Shown here in pieces: positions 51,799-63,373 of a stretch of DNA of 64,000 nt. Under the pieces are notes generated by a model, which searched no databases, was not told where the DNA came from, and was given only the letters and a program-made list of their open reading frames with translations. Every line of letters begins with the position of its first letter. The first letter of the stretch is position 1. A program made the translations under genes and the position numbers. The DNA is from a gamma proteobacterium NOR5-3 (GTDB taxonomy: Bacteria > Pseudomonadota > Gammaproteobacteria > Pseudomonadales > Halieaceae), in assembly GCA_000158155.1 (NCBI GenBank), contig DS999409.1, positions 196,725-260,724 on the forward strand, written 5' to 3'.

Positions 51799-52623
51799 TT
51801 AGCAGCCGCAGGGCTCAGACACTCGCTCGCCGGTCTCCAGGTTATAGAGCGTCATGAAGTTGCCCCAGACACAACCTGTGTCCAGCCCGATAGCGTTGGG
51901 TGTACTGGTCTGGCCTTGCAAAGATGCCCAATGGCCAAACAGAATCTTGTCATTGGCCGTTTTACGGTGAGGGTAATTGAACCAGGCGTCCAGCGCCTTG
52001 TTCTTTGCCGCAGGGCCTCCGGGGTTGGTCAGAGGCCCTTTGCTTTGCAAATCGAGCGTGCCATCTTCGTAGCAGTAGCGCATGCGAGTGAGGTAATTGG
52101 TAATAACACGCAATCGCACCACGCCCTCCAGATCATCCGACCACAAAGCCGGCTCGTTGCCGTACATCGCTGCAAAAAAGTCAGTGCAGTCGGGGCTCTT
52201 GAGTACGGCTTCGACCTCGCGGGCGCGTTTGGCCGCCTGCTTTACCGACCACTGCGGTGGAATGCCTGCGTGTACCAGGGTGAAGCCGTGCTCTTGGTAC
52301 ACAAGGGGCTGCTGATGCAGCCAGCCGATTAAGACGTCTCGGTCCTTGGCCAGAAGAATGGGCTCCAGGGTGTCCTGTCGACCAAGCCCCTTGGCGCCCG
52401 CTGCAATGGCCATGAGGTGCAGGTCATGATTGCCCAGCACAACGCGCACGTTGTCTCTGTGCTTGTAAAAAAAGCGTAGTGTTTTTAGACACTTGGGGCC
52501 CCGGTTGATGAGGTCGCCGGTGCACCAGAGCATGTCCCGGTCCCAGCTGAAGTTAACTTTTTTGAGAAGACGTTTGAGGGGCTTTTTGCAGCCTTGCACA
52601 TCGCCTACAACCCAGGTGGCCAT
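51799..52623 (-). CDS. apaH: Diadenosine tetraphosphatase
   Basis: 274 residues. The metallophosphatase motifs 'GDVQGC', 'GDLINRGP' and 'GNHDLH', plus 'HAGIPPQW', are complete. It cleaves Ap4A to two ADP in the cytoplasm. It lies 16 bp after apaG and just before cca in the same operon direction. Confidence 0.97.
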   Translation of the reverse strand: MATWVVGDVQGCKKPLKRLLKKVNFSWDRDMLWCTGDLINRGPKCLKTLRFFYKHRDNVRVVLGNHDLHLMAIAAGAKGLGRQDTLEPILLAKDRDVLIGWLHQQPLVYQEHGFTLVHAGIPPQWSVKQAAKRAREVEAVLKSPDCTDFFAAMYGNEPALWSDDLEGVVRLRVITNYLTRMRYCYEDGTLDLQSKGPLTNPGGPAAKNKALDAWFNYPHRKTANDKILFGHWASLQGQTSTPNAIGLDTGCVWGNFMTLYNLETGERVSEPCGC

Positions 52624-52639
52624 GAAATACGCCTCGGTT

Positions 52640-53059
52640 TCAGTTCAGGGATGTAGGTGTGTGGAGCGTAAACGCAGGAATGGTGACCTCAAAGGCGAGC
52701 TGTTCCTTGGGATCCGGCGGGCGATCGTCATCGTGCAGAATCATGGTGTACTCGCCCTTCATGTAACCCACCGGCGTGGGCAGGGTCGCACCGCTGGTGT
52801 AGCGAAAATAGCGCCCGGGACGAATGATGGGTTGCTCGCCGATCACGCCCTCACCGCGCACCTCCTGCACGTCTCCATCCGCATCGGTGATTTGCCAGAA
52901 CCGCGATAGTAGCTGTACCGACACATCACCGGCGTTGCTGATGGTGATGGTGTAGGCAAAGGTGTATTGATTGTCTTCCGGGCGGGAATGGGTGGGTAGA
53001 TAGGTGGTTTGTGTGGCGATGCCAATAAGGGCCGGATTTAGCGTCTTGATCTGGCTCAT
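52640..53059 (-). CDS. apaG: ApaG protein
   Basis: 139 residues, slightly longer than the usual ~125. 'GIATQTTYLPTHSRPEDNQY', 'FAYTITISNAGDVSVQLLSR', 'GVIGEQPIIRPGRYFRYTSG' and 'PVGYMKGEYTM' follow the ApaG/DUF525 fibronectin-like fold. Its function is uncertain. It lies between rsmA (115-bp gap) and apaH, the standard order. Confidence 0.95.
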   Translation of the reverse strand: MSQIKTLNPALIGIATQTTYLPTHSRPEDNQYTFAYTITISNAGDVSVQLLSRFWQITDADGDVQEVRGEGVIGEQPIIRPGRYFRYTSGATLPTPVGYMKGEYTMILHDDDRPPDPKEQLAFEVTIPAFTLHTPTSLN

Positions 53060-53174
53060 GGGAGGGCCCCGAAATTAATTGTCTGGAAGTACCGCCGCTC
53101 GATGGGCACTTTATAAGCGCTGTTATGGTGAGGCGCAAGTGCTACCCAATGTGGCTTCGTTCGCCCTTGCTCGT

Positions 53175-53987
53175 TCAGTCTGCGCTGCTTACTTCCAGCG
53201 CCTTTGCCAGGGCTACAAATTGAGAAAGCTCCAGCGTTTCGGCACGGCAGCCCGGGTCGATGCCCAGGCCTTCGATCGCCTCGTTGCTCAGCATGCCCTT
53301 GAGGTTGTTGCGCAGGGTTTTACGGCGCTGCGCAAAGGCGGCTTTGACGACTTTTTCGAGCACGGCGGCGTTGCAGTCAGGAAACAGCGGACTTGCGTGC
53401 GGGGTAAGCCGGATGATCGCCGACTGTACTTTGGGCGGAGGGTCAAAAGCCTCGGGTGGCACCTCAAACAACAGTTCGGTCCGGCACAGATACTGCGCCA
53501 TGATCCCTAAGCGTCCCCAATGTTTGCTGCCGGGCTGGGAGGTGAGGCGCTGAACCACTTCCAGCTGCAGCATAAAGTGCATGTCTTTGATGATGGTTGC
53601 CTGCTCCAGCAGACGAAAAATCAGGGGGGTAGAGATGTTGTAGGGCAGGTTGCCCACGACGCGGAGCTGCTCGTCACCCCGCACCACGCTGCCAAAATCG
53701 AACCTCAGCGCGTCAGCACTGTGCAGCGTGAAGTTTGGGTGGATGCTAAAAGCTGCCAGCAGCGGGGTGACCAGGTCGCGATCCAGTTCGATAGCGTCCA
53801 GCTGGCAGCCGCTTTGTACCAGCGCGTCGGTGAGGGCTCCCAGGCCCGGGCCGATCTCTACCAGGTGTTGGGATTCGGCTGGTGCGATGGCTCGCTCCAG
53901 ACGATCAATAATTCCGGGGTCGCGCAGGAAGTTTTGTCCAAAGCGCTTGCGGGCCTGGTGTGTGGGTGTCGCGGAATGTTTGCTCAT
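53175..53987 (-). CDS. rsmA: 16S rRNA dimethyladenosine transferase
   Basis: 270 residues. 'RKRFGQNFLRDPGI', motif I 'VEIGPGLGALT' and catalytic motif IV 'NLPYNIS' are intact. It dimethylates A1518 and A1519 of 16S rRNA using SAM. In related genomes pdxA precedes it directly; here 2.7 kb of other genes intervene. Confidence 0.97.
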   Translation of the reverse strand: MSKHSATPTHQARKRFGQNFLRDPGIIDRLERAIAPAESQHLVEIGPGLGALTDALVQSGCQLDAIELDRDLVTPLLAAFSIHPNFTLHSADALRFDFGSVVRGDEQLRVVGNLPYNISTPLIFRLLEQATIIKDMHFMLQLEVVQRLTSQPGSKHWGRLGIMAQYLCRTELLFEVPPEAFDPPPKVQSAIIRLTPHASPLFPDCNAAVLEKVVKAAFAQRRKTLRNNLKGMLSNEAIEGLGIDPGCRAETLELSQFVALAKALEVSSAD

Positions 53988-54062
53988 GTGCCTATTCTAC
54001 GCTGCTGCGCGTTGTCGGCGGCCACTGGTAGAATGACGATTCTTTCTTTTTGTTCCGACAAC

Positions 54063-54374
54063 ATGACATTACGACGTTTTTGGATGCTGGTGGATGAGAT
54101 GGCTCGCATGTCACTCAAGGCCGATGCATCGCGCTTTTATCTTGGCTACCTGTGGTGGGTGCTGGAGCCTTTGCTTTACGTGGCGGTATTTTATGTCGTG
54201 TTCGAAGTGCTGCTGGGCACTCGGCGACCTGATTTTCTGGTGTTTTTGATGTGCGGCAAGCTCACATTTATCTGGTTTTCCAAGTCCGTGGTGCACGCTT
54301 CGCGAAGCATTGTGGCCAGCAAGGTCTCAGGGGCTAATGGCGATTTTCTCTGCGGTGGCATGCGTTTTAAGTAA
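54063..54374 (+). pseudogene. Truncated polysaccharide-export ABC permease (Wzm-like)
   Basis: 103 residues. 'RFYLGYLWWVLEPLLYVAVFYVVFEVLL' and 'FLVFLMCGKLTFIWFSKSV' match the N-terminal third of ABC-2 permeases of the Wzm/KpsM class, normally about 260 residues with six helices. The similarity stops after 'RSIVASK', and an unrelated short tail (VSGANGDFLCGGMRFK) ends at a stop. The rest of the permease and its ATPase partner are absent. A deletion or rearrangement left this 5' fragment between rsmA and the glycosyltransferase gene. It is not expected to transport. Confidence 0.75.
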
Positions 54375-54400
54375 AAACGAAGGCGTTTTCTGGCTGTTGA

Positions 54401-54604
54401 CGTTCTTCCCCGCTTTTCTTGTTTTTGTTCTTGTGTACGGCGTATTCAGGAGGAGCACTCCGATTCACCGCTGTAGACAGAATTAGTCTCCAGTTGGTTC
54501 CTGCTTTTATGTTCTTTTGCCTTCTGTTGGCTAAAGAACTAATGAAGTCGCCGCAAAGAAGTCGAGTAAGCTCCGAGGTAAATGAATTGTCCACGGAAAC
54601 GTAG
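54401..54604 (+). pseudogene. Hydrophobic coding remnant
   Basis: An open stretch without a proper start encodes 'LFLFLFLCTAYSGGALRF', then 'QLVPAFMFFCLLLAKELMKS'. This looks like the last helices of a polytopic membrane protein, for example a glycosyltransferase or polymerase. It follows the truncated permease and may be the other side of the same deletion. The assignment is weak. The rest of the 54375-54657 gap shows nothing else. Confidence 0.25.
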
Positions 54605-54657
54605 CGCGGCGGTCGTGAGTGCGTAATTTTACGACGTTGCAGACCATAAAGCTGCTT

Positions 54658-56496
54658 CTACGAAACAATACTTCGCATCGCAGGCCACGCCTCAAGCGCC
54701 GCTGCCCACCCCAACGCAAACCCTCTGAATTGATCGAGTAGTTCAGCTTCAGTGGAGTCTTTTGGGACTCCCTGTATACTCACCGGCGACTGCTCCTCGT
54801 TTATCGATTGCTCAACCTCCTCGATAGCACGTTGCAGATAGAGCTGCCAGTTCATTGATGGCAACTCAGTCGCCTTACCGGCCTGAGACTTTAGGCGATA
54901 AAGAGCGTTGGCGGTTCCCCTTGCGTGTTCCGCGCGATAATCAAGCAGAAGATTACTGTCTGACCTAGCGGCAATCCGTCGAGCATCTTCGGCCATGTTC
55001 CTGAGTTGATACTCCGGATTGCTGGCATCGTTATAATCAATCTTGCCAGTTATATATCGTGAAAAAAGCTCGATGCCTCCTTTTGTCGCAATGGGATCGC
55101 GGATACTAAAGGCACGCCTGTCGTCCAGCGGCAGGTGTGGGACGCTCCAGCCATATTCAAGCACCGCGCCCCGATGGTGCATCGATTCAATCATAGCGCC
55201 GAACAGCATATCTTCTCCGCGGTAAGCCGGAAAGTATGGTGGCAATAGATGGCTGTTGTCTAAGCCGGTCATCTGCGACATGACCGCAGTTTTGTGTAGC
55301 GCTGGACGAGTACATCCAACCCAATGACATCGATTTTCTATGGCATCAACCATGCCATGTGGTGCATTTACCAAGCGTTCTATGGAGCGCTCATCTAGAT
55401 TGAGAACCCAATGCGCTCCCCCAGTTCCGGGGTCACCCCAAGCGCCGGTCTGAGTAACCAGCACAGGGCTCTCAGGGTCTAATACGTTGAGCATTGCGGC
55501 ATTAGTGTTGTGTAGCCACTGGCTGACGATTTCACCACCCGCAAGCTCACGCAGAGAGTGGCCTAGGCTTTGCCCCAGGCACTGGAGATGTCCGGAAAGG
55601 GGGTCAAAGTCGGCGGGATGCCCTTGGGCGATCAATGTCTCCAGATCAGGATAAAACGCTGCCTGATGCTGCCCGGTAAAAGAAACGCCTTCTTCTTGGA
55701 CCGGCGGCAGCACCGCCTGACAGGTCACATCATCATCCAGCACTATGGCTCGATATCCTACAGACAGTAGTAGGGCGAGTGTCCTGGAGCGGCCATAGGT
55801 CTTGTAGCCCCTCCATTGCTGGGGATCGATGAGAAAGCGGATGCCTTGTTCGTGCTCAGGCAACTCCTCAATAAGCTTATCTTGCAGTTCGCGCTGCTCA
55901 TCTGCACCAAAATACTCCATGTCCTTGGCGCTGCGCAGATTAAAAGTATCTACCAACTCGCGATTGGCTGTGCGGTTCTTCTCCTCGCGGGAATCATCAA
56001 CGAGGTAGAGCGATTCGTGACGGCTGAGATTGCCCGAGCGCAACATGGATTCGAGCAGTCGATTTACTGCCGCGGGTCGGTCGCAGGTAATAACGAAGAC
56101 CCGGCTTGGCGCCAGCTCACGCGGCGGAGCATCGGTAAGCCGTTTTTGAATAGTTTCGCCCATCAGCAAAATGCCTGCGTCGGCCAGCTGCTGCAGAGTT
56201 GAGCCCACGCTGACTTCCTGGCCACGAAGTTCCGGACGGGTGGCGCATAGGCGCTTGGTATGATTTTCGATAGTGTCAAACGAGGTGCAGGTCTTAAGCG
56301 CCTCCACAACGGGGGGTGCAATGAATTGCTGTTTGCCGTTCACCCGGTTGATAACTAGCATCTTTTGGGCATCTACGCCGATCAGTTCGCAGTCCGCAAA
56401 AGCGACCAGCGCAGCCGAAGCTGGCGAACCAGCAGTGGTCACAGTCTGGTCCTGCGACGGCGTATGAGGATAGCTGTAAGAAATATCGTCGGTCAT
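54658..56496 (-). CDS. Putative glycosyltransferase with PqqD/RRE-like N-terminus
   Basis: 612 residues from the ATG at 56496. Residues ~30-115 ('ELIGVDAQKMLVINRVNGKQ ... APPVVEALKTCTSF ... LQQLADAGILLM') have the layout of a PqqD-like winged-helix domain: short hairpin, 'vleaL' helix, then terminal 'L.eaGil'. From about 130 ('APSRVFVITCDRPAAVNRLLESMLRSG', 'ESLYLVDDS') a GT-A-like fold begins, with a DxD-type 'AIVLDDDVTC' at about 255. The remainder includes 'AYRGEDMLFGAMIE'. There is no signal peptide or membrane helix. A glycosyltransferase acting on a peptide or surface glycan is inferred. It interrupts the usual pdxA-rsmA pair. Confidence 0.6.
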   Translation of the reverse strand: MTDDISYSYPHTPSQDQTVTTAGSPASAALVAFADCELIGVDAQKMLVINRVNGKQQFIAPPVVEALKTCTSFDTIENHTKRLCATRPELRGQEVSVGSTLQQLADAGILLMGETIQKRLTDAPPRELAPSRVFVITCDRPAAVNRLLESMLRSGNLSRHESLYLVDDSREEKNRTANRELVDTFNLRSAKDMEYFGADEQRELQDKLIEELPEHEQGIRFLIDPQQWRGYKTYGRSRTLALLLSVGYRAIVLDDDVTCQAVLPPVQEEGVSFTGQHQAAFYPDLETLIAQGHPADFDPLSGHLQCLGQSLGHSLRELAGGEIVSQWLHNTNAAMLNVLDPESPVLVTQTGAWGDPGTGGAHWVLNLDERSIERLVNAPHGMVDAIENRCHWVGCTRPALHKTAVMSQMTGLDNSHLLPPYFPAYRGEDMLFGAMIESMHHRGAVLEYGWSVPHLPLDDRRAFSIRDPIATKGGIELFSRYITGKIDYNDASNPEYQLRNMAEDARRIAARSDSNLLLDYRAEHARGTANALYRLKSQAGKATELPSMNWQLYLQRAIEEVEQSINEEQSPVSIQGVPKDSTEAELLDQFRGFALGWAAALEAWPAMRSIVS

Positions 56497-56703
56497 GGTT
56501 TTGCGCTGTGTTGTGACGGTGCCCAAGGGCTTTGAAGCGAGCAATCTTGCCTGCTTATCCTATGAGATTTGCCGAGCTGATTTATAAAACCACAGTGAAG
56601 TCGGCTGAGGCTAAATCTATGCCTTCTTAATGCTGTGCAAGTGTATTGAGTAGGGGTGCTGCTGTAAACGGACGTTAAGTTTGGGGTGCACGGCTGCGGC
56701 TCG

Positions 56704-57708
56704 CTAGCGCATCCTGACCAGGTCCAAAGCAGACTCCACCGCCGCAAAAAAACTGCTGGGGTCGGCATCCCCGGTGCCGGCTAAATCAAAAGCCGTTCCA
56801 TGATCCACGCTGGTTCGAATAATGGGTAGCCCCAGGGTAATGTTCACCGCCGCGCCAAAGCTCGCGTATTTGAGTACCGGTAGGCCCTGATCGTGGTACA
56901 TCGCCAGATAGGCGTCGGTTTGATCGCTCAAGCGCTTGTTAAACGCGGTATCGGCTGGCCAGGGCCCGGATACATTGATCCCTTCGTTTTTTGCCTGCTC
57001 TAACGCAGGCGCGATGACATCGATATCTTCCATACCCAGATGACCACCCTCACCGGCGTGGGGATTCAGCCCCAGAACGCTGATCTGTGGTGCAGCGATC
57101 CCAAACTTGGACTTTAGGTCCGCTTCCATTACCCGCAGTACATCGAGCAGCAGCGATTGGTTGATGGCTGCGGGCACTGCCGCGAGGGGGGTATGTGTCG
57201 TGGCCAACGCGACCCTCAGATCCTTTGCCGCAAGCAGCATTACCACCTGTGCAGTTCCCGTAAGCTCGGCCAGATACTCTGTGTGCCCTGAGAACGCGAC
57301 GCCACTATCTGCAATCACTGCCTTGTTAACCGGAGCAGTTACCATCGCAGCAAACTCGCCTTTCAGGCAGCCGTGAGTTGCGCGGTCCAGCGCCGCGAGA
57401 ACGCCTGCGGCATTTTTTGACTGCGGTTGTGCGGGTGTGGCCGCTACCGCCAAGGGCTGATGCAGTATTGTGAGCGTACCTGCACTGCTAGCCTGGGATA
57501 TATCCGGGTTGTAGGTAATGAATCGCGTTGACAGGCCCAGCAGCGCTCCCCGCGCCTCCAGCATCCCTTGATCCGCAATGACCACAAGCTCCGCCGGCCA
57601 GTCCCGCTGGGCTGCCGCGAGGACAACATCCGGCCCTATCCCCGCAGGTTCCCCCGCCGAGATAGCCAGCCTTGGCAACTTACTTGATGTCGACAAAGGC
57701 CTCGTCAC
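56704..57708 (-). CDS. pdxA: 4-hydroxythreonine-4-phosphate dehydrogenase
   Basis: About 334 residues. The start is uncertain: GTG 57708, TTG 57696 and TTG 57678 all lie just before 'PRLAISAGEPAGIGPD', the family's opening. Earlier in-frame starts would overlap surA by up to 164 bp. 'HTEYLAELTG', 'NPHAGEGGHLGMEDIDVI' and 'YHDQGLPVLKY' carry the zinc ligands. It acts in pyridoxal phosphate synthesis. It follows surA as in E. coli and Pseudomonas. Confidence 0.95.
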   Translation of the reverse strand: MTRPLSTSSKLPRLAISAGEPAGIGPDVVLAAAQRDWPAELVVIADQGMLEARGALLGLSTRFITYNPDISQASSAGTLTILHQPLAVAATPAQPQSKNAAGVLAALDRATHGCLKGEFAAMVTAPVNKAVIADSGVAFSGHTEYLAELTGTAQVVMLLAAKDLRVALATTHTPLAAVPAAINQSLLLDVLRVMEADLKSKFGIAAPQISVLGLNPHAGEGGHLGMEDIDVIAPALEQAKNEGINVSGPWPADTAFNKRLSDQTDAYLAMYHDQGLPVLKYASFGAAVNITLGLPIIRTSVDHGTAFDLAGTGDADPSSFFAAVESALDLVRMR

Positions 57709-59020
57709 GTATTTTGCGCAGCCAGGCGTCGAGCTCTTCCTGATACTTGCGACCGTGCAAAAACTCACGAACCTGCGCTTTGCGCATGTCTTCGGTGACG
57801 TCTTTTTCGCGACGATCCAGTACTTCCAGAATGTGCCAGCCAAACTGGCTACGCACCGGGGCGGAGATAGTGTTGATCTCCGTGCTGGCCATGGTGTTTT
57901 CGAACTCGGGAACCATCTGGCCCGGACTCGTCCAGCCTAAATCGCCCCCCTCAGCCGCTGAACCAATGTCTTCGGAATACTCCCGGGCCAGGTCACCAAA
58001 ATCTTCGCCCGCTTCGGCGCGGGCCTTGAGCTCTACCGCGAGTGCTCGCGCCTGTTCATCTGTCAGGATTTCTGAAGGCTCGATCAGTATGTGTCGCACC
58101 TTGGTCTGATTGATGGTCATATCACCACCGCCGCGCTGGTCCGCCATAGTCACGATATGCAGTCCGCTGGGGCTTTGGAACAGATCAGCGGTTTCACCGC
58201 GACCAAGGGTCGGCGCGACCTCCTGAAAGAGGCTGGGCAGATCATCCAGCTTGCGCCACCCTAAATCGCCGCCAGAAAACACGTATTGCGGGGGTACAGA
58301 GGCCATCACCGCATCAAAGGGCTCACCACTGCGAATGCGCTCTACCAAAGTCTCACAGTAGGCGGTGCTCTGCGCTACTTCTGTTTCGCTGGTGTCGGAG
58401 GTGATGGGCAGCAGCGCATGAATAATGCGGTACTCGGGCTGCACCAGTTTTTGTCCTTCTTCGGTGGACAGGTAGTTCTCGATTTCCTGTTCGCTGATTT
58501 GAATCAGCTGATTGACGTTGCCCTGCTGCACGCGCTGGATGATCATCTCGCGCTCAATATTCTGGCGAATCTCACCGTAGGACCGACCCTCCTGCTCCAG
58601 CAGCATCGCGAACTGCTCGGGGGTGAGTCCGTTCTGGCCGGCAATACGCGCCATAGCCTGATCCAGCTGCGCGTCTGAGATGCGCACGCCAAAGCGGGCG
58701 CCCATTTGTATCTGGATGTTTTCCAGAATGAGTCGGTCCAGCGTCTCTCGAATCAATACATCTTCTGGCGGGGCTTCACCGCCCTGCAATGCAATGTTCT
58801 CGTTGACCGTGGCCAGGCGCTCCCTGAGCTCACTGGCCATGACCACATCGTCGTCCACTACGGCCACGACCTGATCAAGCATCTCGGTGGCGGCATAAGC
58901 GCCGGACGTCAGGCTCACTGCACACACAAGTGCCAGCCACTGCCTGCGCAGCGCCTGCGGCAGTCTATGGGGCGCCTGCGGCTGTGTGTAAAAACCCGTT
59001 TTTCTATCGGCTATACGCAA
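57680..59020 (-). CDS. surA: Periplasmic chaperone SurA
   Basis: 446 residues. A signal peptide has a long basic n-region and ends SGAYA at about residue 43. The SurA N domain ('LDQVVAVVDDDVVMASELRERL') is followed by two parvulin PPIase domains (about 185-285 and 300-395), each ending in a 'GxLGWxxPGxM' or 'GDLGWRKLDDL' and 'FGWHILEVL' motif. It folds outer-membrane proteins, including LptD encoded just upstream. It overlaps the lptD end by 17 bases. Confidence 0.96.
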   Translation of the reverse strand: MRIADRKTGFYTQPQAPHRLPQALRRQWLALVCAVSLTSGAYAATEMLDQVVAVVDDDVVMASELRERLATVNENIALQGGEAPPEDVLIRETLDRLILENIQIQMGARFGVRISDAQLDQAMARIAGQNGLTPEQFAMLLEQEGRSYGEIRQNIEREMIIQRVQQGNVNQLIQISEQEIENYLSTEEGQKLVQPEYRIIHALLPITSDTSETEVAQSTAYCETLVERIRSGEPFDAVMASVPPQYVFSGGDLGWRKLDDLPSLFQEVAPTLGRGETADLFQSPSGLHIVTMADQRGGGDMTINQTKVRHILIEPSEILTDEQARALAVELKARAEAGEDFGDLAREYSEDIGSAAEGGDLGWTSPGQMVPEFENTMASTEINTISAPVRSQFGWHILEVLDRREKDVTEDMRKAQVREFLHGRKYQEELDAWLRKIRDEAFVDIK

Positions 59021-61529
59021 GTCGGTTAAATCCTTGAATCATGTCGCCCATTAATTGCTCTACGCCATTGCCAAAACCGCCAAGGCCTTTGAGTACAAAT
59101 TGGACCTGAGTGGCGTATTCACGATCCAGATTGGGTGAATCAAAGTCGGGTATCGCGTTGCGGACGGTGTCGAAGTAGCGCAGATGAAGCAGGCGAACCT
59201 GCCAACAGCAGCTATCGTATTCGATTCCCACCATATCTTCCACGCTACGATTCGCCTCCAGACTGTAGTTCCAGGCCATAAACACGCGCCAGTTATTGTC
59301 GATGGGGTAGTAGGTAGATAGATTGACCTGATCCGTGGTGGGTTGGTTCCCTACCAGTGAGACAGGTCGCCGGAAGGTATAGCCCGCGTTAAACACCGTA
59401 TCGTCATCCCGGGTATAGCTGGCGATGAGGTTTCCGGCATTCATTTTGCGCGTCGACGGGTCGTACTGCAGATTACTGCGCACGGACAGTCGCTCGTTGG
59501 GGTAGAAGTTAAATTCGCCCGCGAGCTCGGAATTTGACCGGTCCAGCTCCGGGTCGGAGGCGTTCAGACGCACTCGCCGGTTTTTGAAGTACACAATTTG
59601 CCCAATACTGGCGTTGAACAGCTCTTCGCCACTGCTTTCGTCTAAAAAGCGCGTGGTCAGGCCGATAGCCATCTGGTTGGCATCGTCCAGTCGATCCCGG
59701 CCAGAAAACCGCGTGTCGCGAAAGAGCTGATTATAGTTAAAGGTGAGTTCTGCGCTGTCAAAATCCGGTTGGTCGTTTTGTTCGTCAAACTGGCTGTAGA
59801 GGTAAAAAACCCGTGGCTCGAGAGTCTGGACTACGCCTTTGTCAGCAAACTGTGTTCGCCGCTCAAAAAACAAGCCGCCGTCAATACTGGCAAGACCCGA
59901 CCGCGCGCCGGGATTTTCGTCCAGAGCGCCGATCTGGCGATCAAGCGCGTATTCCAGCACACGATACTTCGCGGTGGACCTTAAAAAGCCGTACTGCCAG
60001 CTCATGGGGTAGCTCACGCCGGCCTCGCCGTAAAGGCGCTGTCCGGTCGCAACTACATCGTTGTCGCTATCAAAATTAGAGTACTGAATCATCCCGATGG
60101 GGTTAAGTGCAAAGGGCTTGCCCTGGCTGCGGTACTGCGCGGTTATTTGTGGCAGTTTCTTGTAATCGTTACGAATATCATCAGCCAGAGGCTGGAACTG
60201 CTGAGCCTGAAAGTTCACCAGCCAGTCGTCACCCAGATAATCGATCTGACCGAGTTGCAGCAGGTTCACCTCGCGGCGGGAATCCAGCCGGGAGGTTTCC
60301 AGATCGCGTATCAGGTCGATGTCAGACACCTTGCTATAGTCGATCATTGATCGCCAGCGTCCCTGGTACATGCCCTGGTGTTTAACAATGGCGAGCCAGC
60401 GTGTGGCATCGGACTCATCCGGAAAATCATCCGCGTACTGCTTGTCGTCGCCAATGTAGCTGCCTCCGAGCTTCCATTGACCGTTGAAAGGGTCGAGATA
60501 GCGGCTTTCAAACTCGTGGTTGATACCGCGCAGTCCGATGTATCGGGGGGCGTAGAGCAGATCGTAGTTCTCGGCCAGATTCAGGTACACGGGGACGCCG
60601 ATATCGACACCGCCGCGACTGTCTGAGCCCACCGCCGGAAACAGGAAACCGGTGCGGCGCCGATCATCCAGGGGGAAACTCAGCCAGGGAGCGTAGAAAA
60701 TCGGATAACCCCCGGCGCGCAGCGTCGCATCGCGGGCCGTGCCAACGCCCCGTTCCAGGTCGAGCTCCAGCTGCCCGGTTTGCAGCAGCCAGTCGTTGTC
60801 TCCCGGCGCGCAAAAGGTCATTTCGCCGTCTTCGATGCGAATGAGCTCGTTGCTGTCTCTGGACAGCAGTGCTGCACTGCCACGCAGCTGTTGCTCGTGC
60901 AGTACGAATTGGCTGTTCTCCATCTGCGCCGCGCCGCTGCGCGAGTAAAACTGGCCCCGTTCGCCGCGCAGTAACACGCCCGGCTCTCTGAGCTCGATGT
61001 TGCCCTCCAGGGTGCCGGAGCGGGTGTCCCGATCAATGCTGGCTGCATCGCTGGAGAACTCCCGGTAGCCCTGGGTGACCTCGACACCGCCAGACAGGCG
61101 CACCGTGTTGCCTTCCAGTTCTGTACTTCGCGCACTGGCGTTAATAGGGGAGGTGTCCGGATTCTCGCTGGCTTTAGCACCCCCCTGAGGATCGATATAG
61201 CGGCCCTCACACAGACGGCAGCTCAGGTTTCGCAGTGCTTTGGGCACGTCGGCTATGGGGACCCAGTCAAGCTCGGCACCAACGCGCGGCTCGATACTCT
61301 CTTCGACCAGAGCTTCATCCGCGGTGAGGGCGGCTTCAGGGGACTCGTTCTGTGCGGCTACCACACCGCTGCACATCAGCAGCAGCATCGCGTACCATCC
61401 GCCGCGCTGTACAAGGCCAGAGCGCGCGGGTGAGTCCTGTGATGACAGGATCTCGGTGGTGAATTTTCCGGGTGAAGCTTTGGGCATCTGCGGCGGCTTT
61501 AGCGCAATGGACGGCGCATAATAAAGCAT
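59004..61529 (-). CDS. lptD: LPS-assembly protein LptD
   Basis: 841 residues. The start is uncertain; an ATG at 61487 would also precede the hydrophobic export segment 'GWYAMLLLMCSGVVAAQ'. 'LSCRLCEGRYIDP' carries the first disulfide Cys pair. An OstA/LptA-like jellyroll follows. A ~500-residue beta-barrel with alternating aromatic strands ends in 'YDSCCWQVRLLHLRYFD', the second Cys pair. With LptE it inserts lipopolysaccharide into the outer leaflet. It is divergent from amgK and upstream of surA. Confidence 0.96.
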   Translation of the reverse strand: MLYYAPSIALKPPQMPKASPGKFTTEILSSQDSPARSGLVQRGGWYAMLLLMCSGVVAAQNESPEAALTADEALVEESIEPRVGAELDWVPIADVPKALRNLSCRLCEGRYIDPQGGAKASENPDTSPINASARSTELEGNTVRLSGGVEVTQGYREFSSDAASIDRDTRSGTLEGNIELREPGVLLRGERGQFYSRSGAAQMENSQFVLHEQQLRGSAALLSRDSNELIRIEDGEMTFCAPGDNDWLLQTGQLELDLERGVGTARDATLRAGGYPIFYAPWLSFPLDDRRRTGFLFPAVGSDSRGGVDIGVPVYLNLAENYDLLYAPRYIGLRGINHEFESRYLDPFNGQWKLGGSYIGDDKQYADDFPDESDATRWLAIVKHQGMYQGRWRSMIDYSKVSDIDLIRDLETSRLDSRREVNLLQLGQIDYLGDDWLVNFQAQQFQPLADDIRNDYKKLPQITAQYRSQGKPFALNPIGMIQYSNFDSDNDVVATGQRLYGEAGVSYPMSWQYGFLRSTAKYRVLEYALDRQIGALDENPGARSGLASIDGGLFFERRTQFADKGVVQTLEPRVFYLYSQFDEQNDQPDFDSAELTFNYNQLFRDTRFSGRDRLDDANQMAIGLTTRFLDESSGEELFNASIGQIVYFKNRRVRLNASDPELDRSNSELAGEFNFYPNERLSVRSNLQYDPSTRKMNAGNLIASYTRDDDTVFNAGYTFRRPVSLVGNQPTTDQVNLSTYYPIDNNWRVFMAWNYSLEANRSVEDMVGIEYDSCCWQVRLLHLRYFDTVRNAIPDFDSPNLDREYATQVQFVLKGLGGFGNGVEQLMGDMIQGFNRLAYSR

Positions 61530-61642
61530 CGGTGAGGCTCGCGTTAGACGCGGCCCAGAACATTGTTAAGCTAGCGCCAATAGGTGGGTACTGGTCGTCA
61601 GCAACACCTTGGGTTTCGGCTTACAAAAAGCCTTGGAGATAT

Positions 61643-63365
<1,723 letters not shown>

Positions 63366-63373
63366 GACAAGAC

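Noticed and set aside
53520..54062. 5' extension of the truncated permease frame
   Set aside because: It is antisense to rsmA. The recognisable permease begins at the ATG at 54063.
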